A DNA stretch of 64,000 bases from Hirudinaria manillensis (GCA_034509925.1 CM067537.1:3355001-3419000); one strand, 5' to 3'; shown: positions 11,998 through 22,092, numbered from the stretch's first letter. Made by a program: numbers and translations. The notes: generated by a model from the letters alone, not told the origin.

Positions 11998-12714
11998 GTG
12001 CAGCAGGCAGCCGACGAGTTTGATGGCGTGGACTATAGTAGAGCGAAGAAGAAGGCTAGACGTCCACTGCCAGAAAATTACCTTTGCCACGGATGCGGGT
12101 CGTTCGGACATTACATCGAAAACTGTCCGAGAATGCAAAACAGAAATAAAGACGAAAGCGTAAAAAAATTGAAACTGACCACAGGCATTCCAAAGAGCTT
12201 TCTGACGGAAGCGGACGACGTCAACGCACCGGGCGTTCTCCTCACTAGTTCCGGCAAACTTGTCGTGCCTAAGGCCGAGGCGCAGACGATTAAAGTGAAG
12301 GATGGCAATCAGGACGAGACTCCGGAACACTTTTACTGCGGCATATGCAGACAAATACAGACCGATTCGGTTTACTTGCCGTGTTGCATGAATTCCGCGT
12401 GCGATTTCTGCGCAATCACGGAACTGCTTCGCACCGAGAAGTGCAGCTTCTGCAAAAAGACCGGAGTCTCGGTGGCCGAAGTGACGCCAAACGAGGAACT
12501 GAGGATTGCCATCCTGAACAATCACGTACTAATTCCAAATATAAAGGACTTATTGACGGCGAACAAGTCCAAATTAAAAGCCGAGCAGGCTGTTCAAAAT
12601 GGAATTACCGCCCGGCCCGTGGAAAGCGAAAGTAGAGGGAACGCCAGAGGGAAGAGAAAGTGCGAAGAGACGAACAACTGTCCGGCCTCGAAGAAATGCA
12701 AGAAGATGCCTTAG
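11998..12714 (+). pseudogene. RBBP6-like array copy 1, 5'-truncated edge copy
   Basis: Matches codons 122-359 of the array gene, with the zinc knuckle and RING-like part intact. Promoter, 5'UTR, start codon and the whole DWNN domain are missing. Distal promoter sequence (cgagggttgaata) is joined directly to mid-coding sequence. Codon 122 ATG reads GTG here, and the first in-frame ATG is Met167, after the knuckle. Position 189 is Phe. The upstream spacer (11895-11990) is more diverged than in interior units, as expected at an array edge. Confidence 0.85.
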
Positions 12715-12851
12715 AAGACGCAAGACCCAAGAGACACGTGTTCCGGCAAGCCAATAATTTCAAGCCGGTCGTTCGAGAGAGATACTAACGAAATCTTACC
12801 TGTATGTAATTCCATTTTTTATATTTATGCCCTTTTTAATTATAAATTAAA

Positions 12852-12878
12852 AATAAAATTCTTAAAATAAAAAAAAAA
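12852..12878 (+). terminator. Poly(A) signals and A-run, copy 1 (repeated after each copy)
   Basis: AATAAA at 12852-12857 and 12866-12871 lead into a 10-A run at 12869-12878; another AATAAA lies at 12906. The equivalent block after copy 2 is at 14346-14372. Each unit repeats it. Confidence 0.6.
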
Positions 12879-12963
12879 TTTCTTATTCATAAATCATCGT
12901 ATGGAAATAAAATATAAAAAAAATAACATAACGTCAAATAATACTGACGCGAGGGTTGAATAA

Positions 12964-13069
12964 CACGTGCAAAGCGCGTTGGCCAGCCGTAGCCCGCACG
13001 CGCGCGCTCATTTGCATATGAATGCCCGCCGAACGTATATAAGGCCGAAAGCGCAACGAATAGTCATTC
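12964..13069 (+). promoter_or_regulatory. Array gene promoter (copy 2; repeated before each copy)
   Basis: In order: E-box CACGTG (12964-12969), a CG-alternating stretch cgcacgcgcgcgc (12996-13008), octamer ATTTGCAT (13010-13017), TATATAAG (13036-13043), and initiator TCATTC (13064-13069) with A+1 at 13066. The TATA T to A+1 distance is 30 bases, the canonical RNA polymerase II spacing. This leaves a 63-base 5'UTR before ATG 13129. The layout is the same before all intact copies I checked, before the right-edge stump (TATA 59313) and at the window end (TATA 63964). Confidence 0.85.
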
Positions 13070-13128
13070 TCTTCCCGGACGTCCACGAGTCAACATCTAG
13101 CTCCGCGCTCACCCGAATTATCACGAAA

Positions 13129-14208
13129 ATGTCGTCAGTGGTTCATTACAAATTCCAAAGCTCCTTGGATTCGGATGTCGTCCGTTTCGACGGACTCGAA
13201 ATCTCTGCGAGAAATTTAAAATTGAAAATCGCAGATGCAAAAAACTTGCAAAAATACCTGCTGCAATATGACTTGATGGTTAAGAATCCTGAGGCAGACA
13301 AAATTTACGAAGATGACGGCATGATCCCGAGAAATTCGTCGGTCGTTGTGTCGAGGATACCGATGGACGAGGAAAAACTTTGCAAAGCTCCTGTTAATAA
13401 ATCGACAGAGAAGCAGGCAGAGGTGGATTGGGGCTTCCTACGGCAAACTGCCGAATCGGACCTGAGCGAGGAGGAGAAATTGAAGAGAACGATGCAGCAG
13501 GCAGCCGACGAGTTTGATGGCGTGGACTATAGTAGAGCGAAGAAGAAGGCTAGACGTCCACTGCCAGAAAATTACCTTTGCCACGGATGCGGGTCGTTCG
13601 GACATTACATCGAAAACTGTCCGAGAATGCAAAACAGAAATAAAGACGAAAGCGTAAAAAAATTGAAACTGACCACAGGCATTCCAAAGAGCCTTCTGAC
13701 GGAAGCGGACGACGTCAACGCACCGGGCGTTCTCCTCACTAGTTCCGGCAAACTTGTCGTGCCTAAGGCCGAGGCGCAGACGATTAAAGTGAAGGATGGC
13801 AATCAGGACGAGACTCCGGAACACTTTTACTGCGGCATATGCAGACAAATACAGACCGATTCGGTTTACTTGCCGTGTTGCATGAATTCCGCGTGCGATT
13901 TCTGCGCAATCACGGAACTGCTTCGCACCGAGAAGTGCAGCTTCTGCAAAAAGACCGGAGTCTCGGTGGCCGAAGTGACGCCAAACGAGGAACTGAGGAT
14001 TGCCATCCTGAACAATCACGTACTAATTCCAAATATAAAGGACTTATTGACGGCGAACAAGTCCAAATTAAAAGCCGAGCAGGCTGTTCAAAATGGAATT
14101 ACCGCCCGGCCCGTGGAAAGCGAAAGTAGAGGGAACGCCAGAGGGAAGAGAAAGTGCGAAGAGACGAACAACTGTCCGGCCTCGAAGAAATGCAAGAAGA
14201 TGCCTTAG
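13129..14208 (+). CDS. RBBP6-like: RBBP6-like DWNN/zinc-knuckle/RING protein, array copy 2 (reference description)
   Basis: 359 aa, intronless. DWNN ubiquitin-like domain at residues 3-79 (VHYKFQSSLDSDVVRFDG; PRNSSVVVSRIP). CCHC knuckle with C151, C154, H159 and C164. RING/U-box-like domain with C235, C238, C250, C251, C255, C258, C270 and C273, the all-cysteine pattern of RBBP6. TGIPKS between them is also family-typical. A short basic tail (about 320-359, KRKCEE, KKCKK) replaces the long RS/Rb/p53-binding C-terminus of animal RBBP6, so the layout resembles yeast Mpe1. Family roles: nuclear subunit activating pre-mRNA 3'-end cleavage, and E3 ubiquitin ligase. Start ATG 13129 lies 63 nt after the predicted TSS, with A at -3. 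The open frame runs further upstream only through the promoter. Leu at 189; codon 30 is TTA. TATA 13036. The next start is 1494 bp away. Confidence 0.93.
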   Translation: MSSVVHYKFQSSLDSDVVRFDGLEISARNLKLKIADAKNLQKYLLQYDLMVKNPEADKIYEDDGMIPRNSSVVVSRIPMDEEKLCKAPVNKSTEKQAEVDWGFLRQTAESDLSEEEKLKRTMQQAADEFDGVDYSRAKKKARRPLPENYLCHGCGSFGHYIENCPRMQNRNKDESVKKLKLTTGIPKSLLTEADDVNAPGVLLTSSGKLVVPKAEAQTIKVKDGNQDETPEHFYCGICRQIQTDSVYLPCCMNSACDFCAITELLRTEKCSFCKKTGVSVAEVTPNEELRIAILNNHVLIPNIKDLLTANKSKLKAEQAVQNGITARPVESESRGNARGKRKCEETNNCPASKKCKKMP

Positions 14209-14622
14209 AAGACGCAAGACCCAAGAGACACGTGTTCCGGCAAGCCAATAATTTCAAGCCGGTCGTTCGAGAGAGATACTAACGAAATCTTACCTGTATG
14301 TAATTCCATTTTTTATATTTATGCCCTTTTTAATTATAAATTAAAAATAAAATTCTTAAAATAAAAAAAAAATTTCTTATTCATAAATCATCGTATGGAA
14401 ATAAAATATAAAAAAAATAACATAACGTCAAATAATACTGACGCGAGGGTTGAATAACACGTGCAAAGCGCGTTGGCCAGCCGTAGCCCGCACGCGCGCG
14501 CTCATTTGCATATGAATGCCCGCCGAACGTATATAAGGCCGAAAGCGCAACGAATAGTCATTCTCTTCCCGGACGTCCACGAGTCAACATCTAGCTCCGC
14601 GCTCACCCGAATTATCACGAAA

Positions 14623-15702
14623 ATGTCGTCAGTGGTTCATTACAAATTCCAAAGCTCCTTGGATTCGGATGTCGTCCGTTTCGACGGACTCGAAATCTCT
14701 GCGAGAAATTTAAAATTGAAAATCGCAGATGCAAAAAACTTGCAAAAATACCTGCTGCAATATGACTTGATGGTTAAGAATCCTGAGGCAGACAAAATTT
14801 ACGAAGATGACGGCATGATCCCGAGAAATTCGTCGGTCGTTGTGTCGAGGATACCGATGGACGAGGAAAAACTTTGCAAAGCTCCTGTTAATAAATCGAC
14901 AGAGAAGCAGGCAGAGGTGGATTGGGGCTTCCTACGGCAAACTGCCGAATCGGACCTGAGCGAGGAGGAGAAATTGAAGAGAACGATGCAGCAGGCAGCC
15001 GACGAGTTTGATGGCGTGGACTATAGTAGAGCGAAGAAGAAGGCTAGACGTCCACTGCCAGAAAATTACCTTTGCCACGGATGCGGGTCGTTCGGACATT
15101 ACATCGAAAACTGTCCGAGAATGCAAAACAGAAATAAAGACGAAAGCGTAAAAAAATTGAAACTGACCACAGGCATTCCAAAGAGCTTTCTGACGGAAGC
15201 GGACGACGTCAACGCACCGGGCGTTCTCCTCACTAGTTCCGGCAAACTTGTCGTGCCTAAGGCCGAGGCGCAGACGATTAAAGTGAAGGATGGCAATCAG
15301 GACGAGACTCCGGAACACTTTTACTGCGGCATATGCAGACAAATACAGACCGATTCGGTTTACTTGCCGTGTTGCATGAATTCCGCGTGCGATTTCTGCG
15401 CAATCACGGAACTGCTTCGCACCGAGAAGTGCAGCTTCTGCAAAAAGACCGGAGTCTCGGTGGCCGAAGTGACGCCAAACGAGGAACTGAGGATTGCCAT
15501 CCTGAACAATCACGTACTAATTCCAAATATAAAGGACTTATTGACGGCGAACAAGTCCAAATTAAAAGCCGAGCAGGCTGTTCAAAATGGAATTACCGCC
15601 CGGCCCGTGGAAAGCGAAAGTAGAGGGAACGCCAGAGGGAAGAGAAAGTGCGAAGAGACGAACAACTGTCCGGCCTCGAAGAAATGCAAGAAGATGCCTT
15701 AG
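14623..15702 (+). CDS. RBBP6-like: RBBP6-like protein, array copy 3
   Basis: Intact 359 aa. Phe189, codon 30 TTA: the family-like residue at 189. TATA 14530, predicted TSS 14560. The next start is 1494 bp away. Confidence 0.92.
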   Translation: MSSVVHYKFQSSLDSDVVRFDGLEISARNLKLKIADAKNLQKYLLQYDLMVKNPEADKIYEDDGMIPRNSSVVVSRIPMDEEKLCKAPVNKSTEKQAEVDWGFLRQTAESDLSEEEKLKRTMQQAADEFDGVDYSRAKKKARRPLPENYLCHGCGSFGHYIENCPRMQNRNKDESVKKLKLTTGIPKSFLTEADDVNAPGVLLTSSGKLVVPKAEAQTIKVKDGNQDETPEHFYCGICRQIQTDSVYLPCCMNSACDFCAITELLRTEKCSFCKKTGVSVAEVTPNEELRIAILNNHVLIPNIKDLLTANKSKLKAEQAVQNGITARPVESESRGNARGKRKCEETNNCPASKKCKKMP

Positions 15703-16116
15703 AAGACGCAAGACCCAAGAGACACGTGTTCCGGCAAGCCAATAATTTCAAGCCGGTCGTTCGAGAGAGATACTAACGAAATCTTACCTGTATGTAATTC
15801 CATTTTTTATATTTATGCCCTTTTTAATTATAAATTAAAAATAAAATTCTTAAAATAAAAAAAAAATTTCTTATTCATAAATCATCGTATGGAAATAAAA
15901 TATAAAAAAAATAACATAACGTCAAATAATACTGACGCGAGGGTTGAATAACACGTGCAAAGCGCGTTGGCCAGCCGTAGCCCGCACGCGCGCGCTCATT
16001 TGCATATGAATGCCCGCCGAACGTATATAAGGCCGAAAGCGCAACGAATAGTCATTCTCTTCCCGGACGTCCACGAGTCAACATCTAGCTCCGCGCTCAC
16101 CCGAATTATCACGAAA

Positions 16117-17196
16117 ATGTCGTCAGTGGTTCATTACAAATTCCAAAGCTCCTTGGATTCGGATGTCGTCCGTTTCGACGGACTCGAAATCTCTGCGAGA
16201 AATTTAAAATTGAAAATCGCAGATGCAAAAAACTTGCAAAAATACCTGCTGCAATATGACTTGATGGTTAAGAATCCTGAGGCAGACAAAATTTACGAAG
16301 ATGACGGCATGATCCCGAGAAATTCGTCGGTCGTTGTGTCGAGGATACCGATGGACGAGGAAAAACTTTGCAAAGCTCCTGTTAATAAATCGACAGAGAA
16401 GCAGGCAGAGGTGGATTGGGGCTTCCTACGGCAAACTGCCGAATCGGACCTGAGCGAGGAGGAGAAATTGAAGAGAACGATGCAGCAGGCAGCCGACGAG
16501 TTTGATGGCGTGGACTATAGTAGAGCGAAGAAGAAGGCTAGACGTCCACTGCCAGAAAATTACCTTTGCCACGGATGCGGGTCGTTCGGACATTACATCG
16601 AAAACTGTCCGAGAATGCAAAACAGAAATAAAGACGAAAGCGTAAAAAAATTGAAACTGACCACAGGCATTCCAAAGAGCCTTCTGACGGAAGCGGACGA
16701 CGTCAACGCACCGGGCGTTCTCCTCACTAGTTCCGGCAAACTTGTCGTGCCTAAGGCCGAGGCGCAGACGATTAAAGTGAAGGATGGCAATCAGGACGAG
16801 ACTCCGGAACACTTTTACTGCGGCATATGCAGACAAATACAGACCGATTCGGTTTACTTGCCGTGTTGCATGAATTCCGCGTGCGATTTCTGCGCAATCA
16901 CGGAACTGCTTCGCACCGAGAAGTGCAGCTTCTGCAAAAAGACCGGAGTCTCGGTGGCCGAAGTGACGCCAAACGAGGAACTGAGGATTGCCATCCTGAA
17001 CAATCACGTACTAATTCCAAATATAAAGGACTTATTGACGGCGAACAAGTCCAAATTAAAAGCCGAGCAGGCTGTTCAAAATGGAATTACCGCCCGGCCC
17101 GTGGAAAGCGAAAGTAGAGGGAACGCCAGAGGGAAGAGAAAGTGCGAAGAGACGAACAACTGTCCGGCCTCGAAGAAATGCAAGAAGATGCCTTAG
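16117..17196 (+). CDS. RBBP6-like: RBBP6-like protein, array copy 4
   Basis: Intact 359 aa. Leu189, codon 30 TTA. TATA 16024, predicted TSS 16054. First of three consecutive copies (4-6) indistinguishable at the variant sites tracked. Confidence 0.92.
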   Translation: MSSVVHYKFQSSLDSDVVRFDGLEISARNLKLKIADAKNLQKYLLQYDLMVKNPEADKIYEDDGMIPRNSSVVVSRIPMDEEKLCKAPVNKSTEKQAEVDWGFLRQTAESDLSEEEKLKRTMQQAADEFDGVDYSRAKKKARRPLPENYLCHGCGSFGHYIENCPRMQNRNKDESVKKLKLTTGIPKSLLTEADDVNAPGVLLTSSGKLVVPKAEAQTIKVKDGNQDETPEHFYCGICRQIQTDSVYLPCCMNSACDFCAITELLRTEKCSFCKKTGVSVAEVTPNEELRIAILNNHVLIPNIKDLLTANKSKLKAEQAVQNGITARPVESESRGNARGKRKCEETNNCPASKKCKKMP

Positions 17197-17610
17197 AAGA
17201 CGCAAGACCCAAGAGACACGTGTTCCGGCAAGCCAATAATTTCAAGCCGGTCGTTCGAGAGAGATACTAACGAAATCTTACCTGTATGTAATTCCATTTT
17301 TTATATTTATGCCCTTTTTAATTATAAATTAAAAATAAAATTCTTAAAATAAAAAAAAAATTTCTTATTCATAAATCATCGTATGGAAATAAAATATAAA
17401 AAAAATAACATAACGTCAAATAATACTGACGCGAGGGTTGAATAACACGTGCAAAGCGCGTTGGCCAGCCGTAGCCCGCACGCGCGCGCTCATTTGCATA
17501 TGAATGCCCGCCGAACGTATATAAGGCCGAAAGCGCAACGAATAGTCATTCTCTTCCCGGACGTCCACGAGTCAACATCTAGCTCCGCGCTCACCCGAAT
17601 TATCACGAAA

Positions 17611-18690
17611 ATGTCGTCAGTGGTTCATTACAAATTCCAAAGCTCCTTGGATTCGGATGTCGTCCGTTTCGACGGACTCGAAATCTCTGCGAGAAATTTA
17701 AAATTGAAAATCGCAGATGCAAAAAACTTGCAAAAATACCTGCTGCAATATGACTTGATGGTTAAGAATCCTGAGGCAGACAAAATTTACGAAGATGACG
17801 GCATGATCCCGAGAAATTCGTCGGTCGTTGTGTCGAGGATACCGATGGACGAGGAAAAACTTTGCAAAGCTCCTGTTAATAAATCGACAGAGAAGCAGGC
17901 AGAGGTGGATTGGGGCTTCCTACGGCAAACTGCCGAATCGGACCTGAGCGAGGAGGAGAAATTGAAGAGAACGATGCAGCAGGCAGCCGACGAGTTTGAT
18001 GGCGTGGACTATAGTAGAGCGAAGAAGAAGGCTAGACGTCCACTGCCAGAAAATTACCTTTGCCACGGATGCGGGTCGTTCGGACATTACATCGAAAACT
18101 GTCCGAGAATGCAAAACAGAAATAAAGACGAAAGCGTAAAAAAATTGAAACTGACCACAGGCATTCCAAAGAGCCTTCTGACGGAAGCGGACGACGTCAA
18201 CGCACCGGGCGTTCTCCTCACTAGTTCCGGCAAACTTGTCGTGCCTAAGGCCGAGGCGCAGACGATTAAAGTGAAGGATGGCAATCAGGACGAGACTCCG
18301 GAACACTTTTACTGCGGCATATGCAGACAAATACAGACCGATTCGGTTTACTTGCCGTGTTGCATGAATTCCGCGTGCGATTTCTGCGCAATCACGGAAC
18401 TGCTTCGCACCGAGAAGTGCAGCTTCTGCAAAAAGACCGGAGTCTCGGTGGCCGAAGTGACGCCAAACGAGGAACTGAGGATTGCCATCCTGAACAATCA
18501 CGTACTAATTCCAAATATAAAGGACTTATTGACGGCGAACAAGTCCAAATTAAAAGCCGAGCAGGCTGTTCAAAATGGAATTACCGCCCGGCCCGTGGAA
18601 AGCGAAAGTAGAGGGAACGCCAGAGGGAAGAGAAAGTGCGAAGAGACGAACAACTGTCCGGCCTCGAAGAAATGCAAGAAGATGCCTTAG
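17611..18690 (+). CDS. RBBP6-like: RBBP6-like protein, array copy 5
   Basis: Intact 359 aa. Leu189, codon 30 TTA. TATA 17518, predicted TSS 17548. 1494 bp to the next start. Confidence 0.92.
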   Translation: MSSVVHYKFQSSLDSDVVRFDGLEISARNLKLKIADAKNLQKYLLQYDLMVKNPEADKIYEDDGMIPRNSSVVVSRIPMDEEKLCKAPVNKSTEKQAEVDWGFLRQTAESDLSEEEKLKRTMQQAADEFDGVDYSRAKKKARRPLPENYLCHGCGSFGHYIENCPRMQNRNKDESVKKLKLTTGIPKSLLTEADDVNAPGVLLTSSGKLVVPKAEAQTIKVKDGNQDETPEHFYCGICRQIQTDSVYLPCCMNSACDFCAITELLRTEKCSFCKKTGVSVAEVTPNEELRIAILNNHVLIPNIKDLLTANKSKLKAEQAVQNGITARPVESESRGNARGKRKCEETNNCPASKKCKKMP

Positions 18691-19104
18691 AAGACGCAAG
18701 ACCCAAGAGACACGTGTTCCGGCAAGCCAATAATTTCAAGCCGGTCGTTCGAGAGAGATACTAACGAAATCTTACCTGTATGTAATTCCATTTTTTATAT
18801 TTATGCCCTTTTTAATTATAAATTAAAAATAAAATTCTTAAAATAAAAAAAAAATTTCTTATTCATAAATCATCGTATGGAAATAAAATATAAAAAAAAT
18901 AACATAACGTCAAATAATACTGACGCGAGGGTTGAATAACACGTGCAAAGCGCGTTGGCCAGCCGTAGCCCGCACGCGCGCGCTCATTTGCATATGAATG
19001 CCCGCCGAACGTATATAAGGCCGAAAGCGCAACGAATAGTCATTCTCTTCCCGGACGTCCACGAGTCAACATCTAGCTCCGCGCTCACCCGAATTATCAC
19101 GAAA

Positions 19105-20184
19105 ATGTCGTCAGTGGTTCATTACAAATTCCAAAGCTCCTTGGATTCGGATGTCGTCCGTTTCGACGGACTCGAAATCTCTGCGAGAAATTTAAAATTG
19201 AAAATCGCAGATGCAAAAAACTTGCAAAAATACCTGCTGCAATATGACTTGATGGTTAAGAATCCTGAGGCAGACAAAATTTACGAAGATGACGGCATGA
19301 TCCCGAGAAATTCGTCGGTCGTTGTGTCGAGGATACCGATGGACGAGGAAAAACTTTGCAAAGCTCCTGTTAATAAATCGACAGAGAAGCAGGCAGAGGT
19401 GGATTGGGGCTTCCTACGGCAAACTGCCGAATCGGACCTGAGCGAGGAGGAGAAATTGAAGAGAACGATGCAGCAGGCAGCCGACGAGTTTGATGGCGTG
19501 GACTATAGTAGAGCGAAGAAGAAGGCTAGACGTCCACTGCCAGAAAATTACCTTTGCCACGGATGCGGGTCGTTCGGACATTACATCGAAAACTGTCCGA
19601 GAATGCAAAACAGAAATAAAGACGAAAGCGTAAAAAAATTGAAACTGACCACAGGCATTCCAAAGAGCCTTCTGACGGAAGCGGACGACGTCAACGCACC
19701 GGGCGTTCTCCTCACTAGTTCCGGCAAACTTGTCGTGCCTAAGGCCGAGGCGCAGACGATTAAAGTGAAGGATGGCAATCAGGACGAGACTCCGGAACAC
19801 TTTTACTGCGGCATATGCAGACAAATACAGACCGATTCGGTTTACTTGCCGTGTTGCATGAATTCCGCGTGCGATTTCTGCGCAATCACGGAACTGCTTC
19901 GCACCGAGAAGTGCAGCTTCTGCAAAAAGACCGGAGTCTCGGTGGCCGAAGTGACGCCAAACGAGGAACTGAGGATTGCCATCCTGAACAATCACGTACT
20001 AATTCCAAATATAAAGGACTTATTGACGGCGAACAAGTCCAAATTAAAAGCCGAGCAGGCTGTTCAAAATGGAATTACCGCCCGGCCCGTGGAAAGCGAA
20101 AGTAGAGGGAACGCCAGAGGGAAGAGAAAGTGCGAAGAGACGAACAACTGTCCGGCCTCGAAGAAATGCAAGAAGATGCCTTAG
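19105..20184 (+). CDS. RBBP6-like: RBBP6-like protein, array copy 6
   Basis: Intact 359 aa. Leu189, codon 30 TTA. TATA 19012, predicted TSS 19042. Confidence 0.92.
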   Translation: MSSVVHYKFQSSLDSDVVRFDGLEISARNLKLKIADAKNLQKYLLQYDLMVKNPEADKIYEDDGMIPRNSSVVVSRIPMDEEKLCKAPVNKSTEKQAEVDWGFLRQTAESDLSEEEKLKRTMQQAADEFDGVDYSRAKKKARRPLPENYLCHGCGSFGHYIENCPRMQNRNKDESVKKLKLTTGIPKSLLTEADDVNAPGVLLTSSGKLVVPKAEAQTIKVKDGNQDETPEHFYCGICRQIQTDSVYLPCCMNSACDFCAITELLRTEKCSFCKKTGVSVAEVTPNEELRIAILNNHVLIPNIKDLLTANKSKLKAEQAVQNGITARPVESESRGNARGKRKCEETNNCPASKKCKKMP

Positions 20185-20598
20185 AAGACGCAAGACCCAA
20201 GAGACACGTGTTCCGGCAAGCCAATAATTTCAAGCCGGTCGTTCGAGAGAGATACTAACGAAATCTTACCTGTATGTAATTCCATTTTTTATATTTATGC
20301 CCTTTTTAATTATAAATTAAAAATAAAATTCTTAAAATAAAAAAAAAATTTCTTATTCATAAATCATCGTATGGAAATAAAATATAAAAAAAATAACATA
20401 ACGTCAAATAATACTGACGCGAGGGTTGAATAACACGTGCAAAGCGCGTTGGCCAGCCGTAGCCCGCACGCGCGCGCTCATTTGCATATGAATGCCCGCC
20501 GAACGTATATAAGGCCGAAAGCGCAACGAATAGTCATTCTCTTCCCGGACGTCCACGAGTCAACATCTAGCTCCGCGCTCACCCGAATTATCACGAAA

Positions 20599-21678
20599 AT
20601 GTCGTCAGTGGTTCATTACAAATTCCAAAGCTCCTTGGATTCGGATGTCGTCCGTTTCGACGGACTCGAAATCTCTGCGAGAAATTTGAAATTGAAAATC
20701 GCAGATGCAAAAAACTTGCAAAAATACCTGCTGCAATATGACTTGATGGTTAAGAATCCTGAGGCAGACAAAATTTACGAAGATGACGGCATGATCCCGA
20801 GAAATTCGTCGGTCGTTGTGTCGAGGATACCGATGGACGAGGAAAAACTTTGCAAAGCTCCTGTTAATAAATCGACAGAGAAGCAGGCAGAGGTGGATTG
20901 GGGCTTCCTACGGCAAACTGCCGAATCGGACCTGAGCGAGGAGGAGAAATTGAAGAGAACGATGCAGCAGGCAGCCGACGAGTTTGATGGCGTGGACTAT
21001 AGTAGAGCGAAGAAGAAGGCTAGACGTCCACTGCCAGAAAATTACCTTTGCCACGGATGCGGGTCGTTCGGACATTACATCGAAAACTGTCCGAGAATGC
21101 AAAACAGAAATAAAGACGAAAGCGTAAAAAAATTGAAACTGACCACAGGCATTCCAAAGAGCCTTCTGACGGAAGCGGACGACGTCAACGCACCGGGCGT
21201 TCTCCTCACTAGTTCCGGCAAACTTGTCGTGCCTAAGGCCGAGGCGCAGACGATTAAAGTGAAGGATGGCAATCAGGACGAGACTCCGGAACACTTTTAC
21301 TGCGGCATATGCAGACAAATACAGACCGATTCGGTTTACTTGCCGTGTTGCATGAATTCCGCGTGCGATTTCTGCGCAATCACGGAACTGCTTCGCACCG
21401 AGAAGTGCAGCTTCTGCAAAAAGACCGGAGTCTCGGTGGCCGAAGTGACGCCAAACGAGGAACTGAGGATTGCCATCCTGAACAATCACGTACTAATTCC
21501 AAATATAAAGGACTTATTGACGGCGAACAAGTCCAAATTAAAAGCCGAGCAGGCTGTTCAAAATGGAATTACCGCCCGGCCCGTGGAAAGCGAAAGTAGA
21601 GGGAACGCCAGAGGGAAGAGAAAGTGCGAAGAGACGAACAACTGTCCGGCCTCGAAGAAATGCAAGAAGATGCCTTAG
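20599..21678 (+). CDS. RBBP6-like: RBBP6-like protein, array copy 7
   Basis: Intact 359 aa. Leu189; codon 30 is TTG, an isolated occurrence of the TTG variant among TTA neighbours. TATA 20506, predicted TSS 20536. Confidence 0.92.
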   Translation: MSSVVHYKFQSSLDSDVVRFDGLEISARNLKLKIADAKNLQKYLLQYDLMVKNPEADKIYEDDGMIPRNSSVVVSRIPMDEEKLCKAPVNKSTEKQAEVDWGFLRQTAESDLSEEEKLKRTMQQAADEFDGVDYSRAKKKARRPLPENYLCHGCGSFGHYIENCPRMQNRNKDESVKKLKLTTGIPKSLLTEADDVNAPGVLLTSSGKLVVPKAEAQTIKVKDGNQDETPEHFYCGICRQIQTDSVYLPCCMNSACDFCAITELLRTEKCSFCKKTGVSVAEVTPNEELRIAILNNHVLIPNIKDLLTANKSKLKAEQAVQNGITARPVESESRGNARGKRKCEETNNCPASKKCKKMP

Positions 21679-22092
21679 AAGACGCAAGACCCAAGAGACA
21701 CGTGTTCCGGCAAGCCAATAATTTCAAGCCGGTCGTTCGAGAGAGATACTAACGAAATCTTACCTGTATGTAATTCCATTTTTTATATTTATGCCCTTTT
21801 TAATTATAAATTAAAAATAAAATTCTTAAAATAAAAAAAAAATTTCTTATTCATAAATCATCGTATGGAAATAAAATATAAAAAAAATAACATAACGTCA
21901 AATAATACTGACGCGAGGGTTGAATAACACGTGCAAAGCGCGTTGGCCAGCCGTAGCCCGCACGCGCGCGCTCATTTGCATATGAATGCCCGCCGAACGT
22001 ATATAAGGCCGAAAGCGCAACGAATAGTCATTCTCTTCCCGGACGTCCACGAGTCAACATCTAGCTCCGCGCTCACCCGAATTATCACGAAA

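Noticed and set aside
12743..12768. Inverted repeat CCGGC...GCCGG in the unit 3'UTR as a histone-type 3' stem-loop
   Set aside because: The stem is only 5 bp with a 16-base loop, and it lacks the histone stem-loop consensus. AATAAA signals are present instead.
12967..13128. 54-codon N-terminal extension of the array protein (413 aa in total)
   Set aside because: It begins at GTG, spans the octamer, TATA box and initiator, and is out of frame in copies 17, 24 and 27.
13438..14019. 193-codon minus-strand frame opposite each array gene
   Set aside because: It is the exact shadow of the DWNN-linker to RING coding region, with no motif and no promoter of its own. Its repetition only mirrors the array.
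13839..14129. 96-codon + strand frame inside each array gene
   Set aside because: It overlaps the RING-coding region in another frame. The composition is typical of an out-of-frame reading, and no initiation context is seen.
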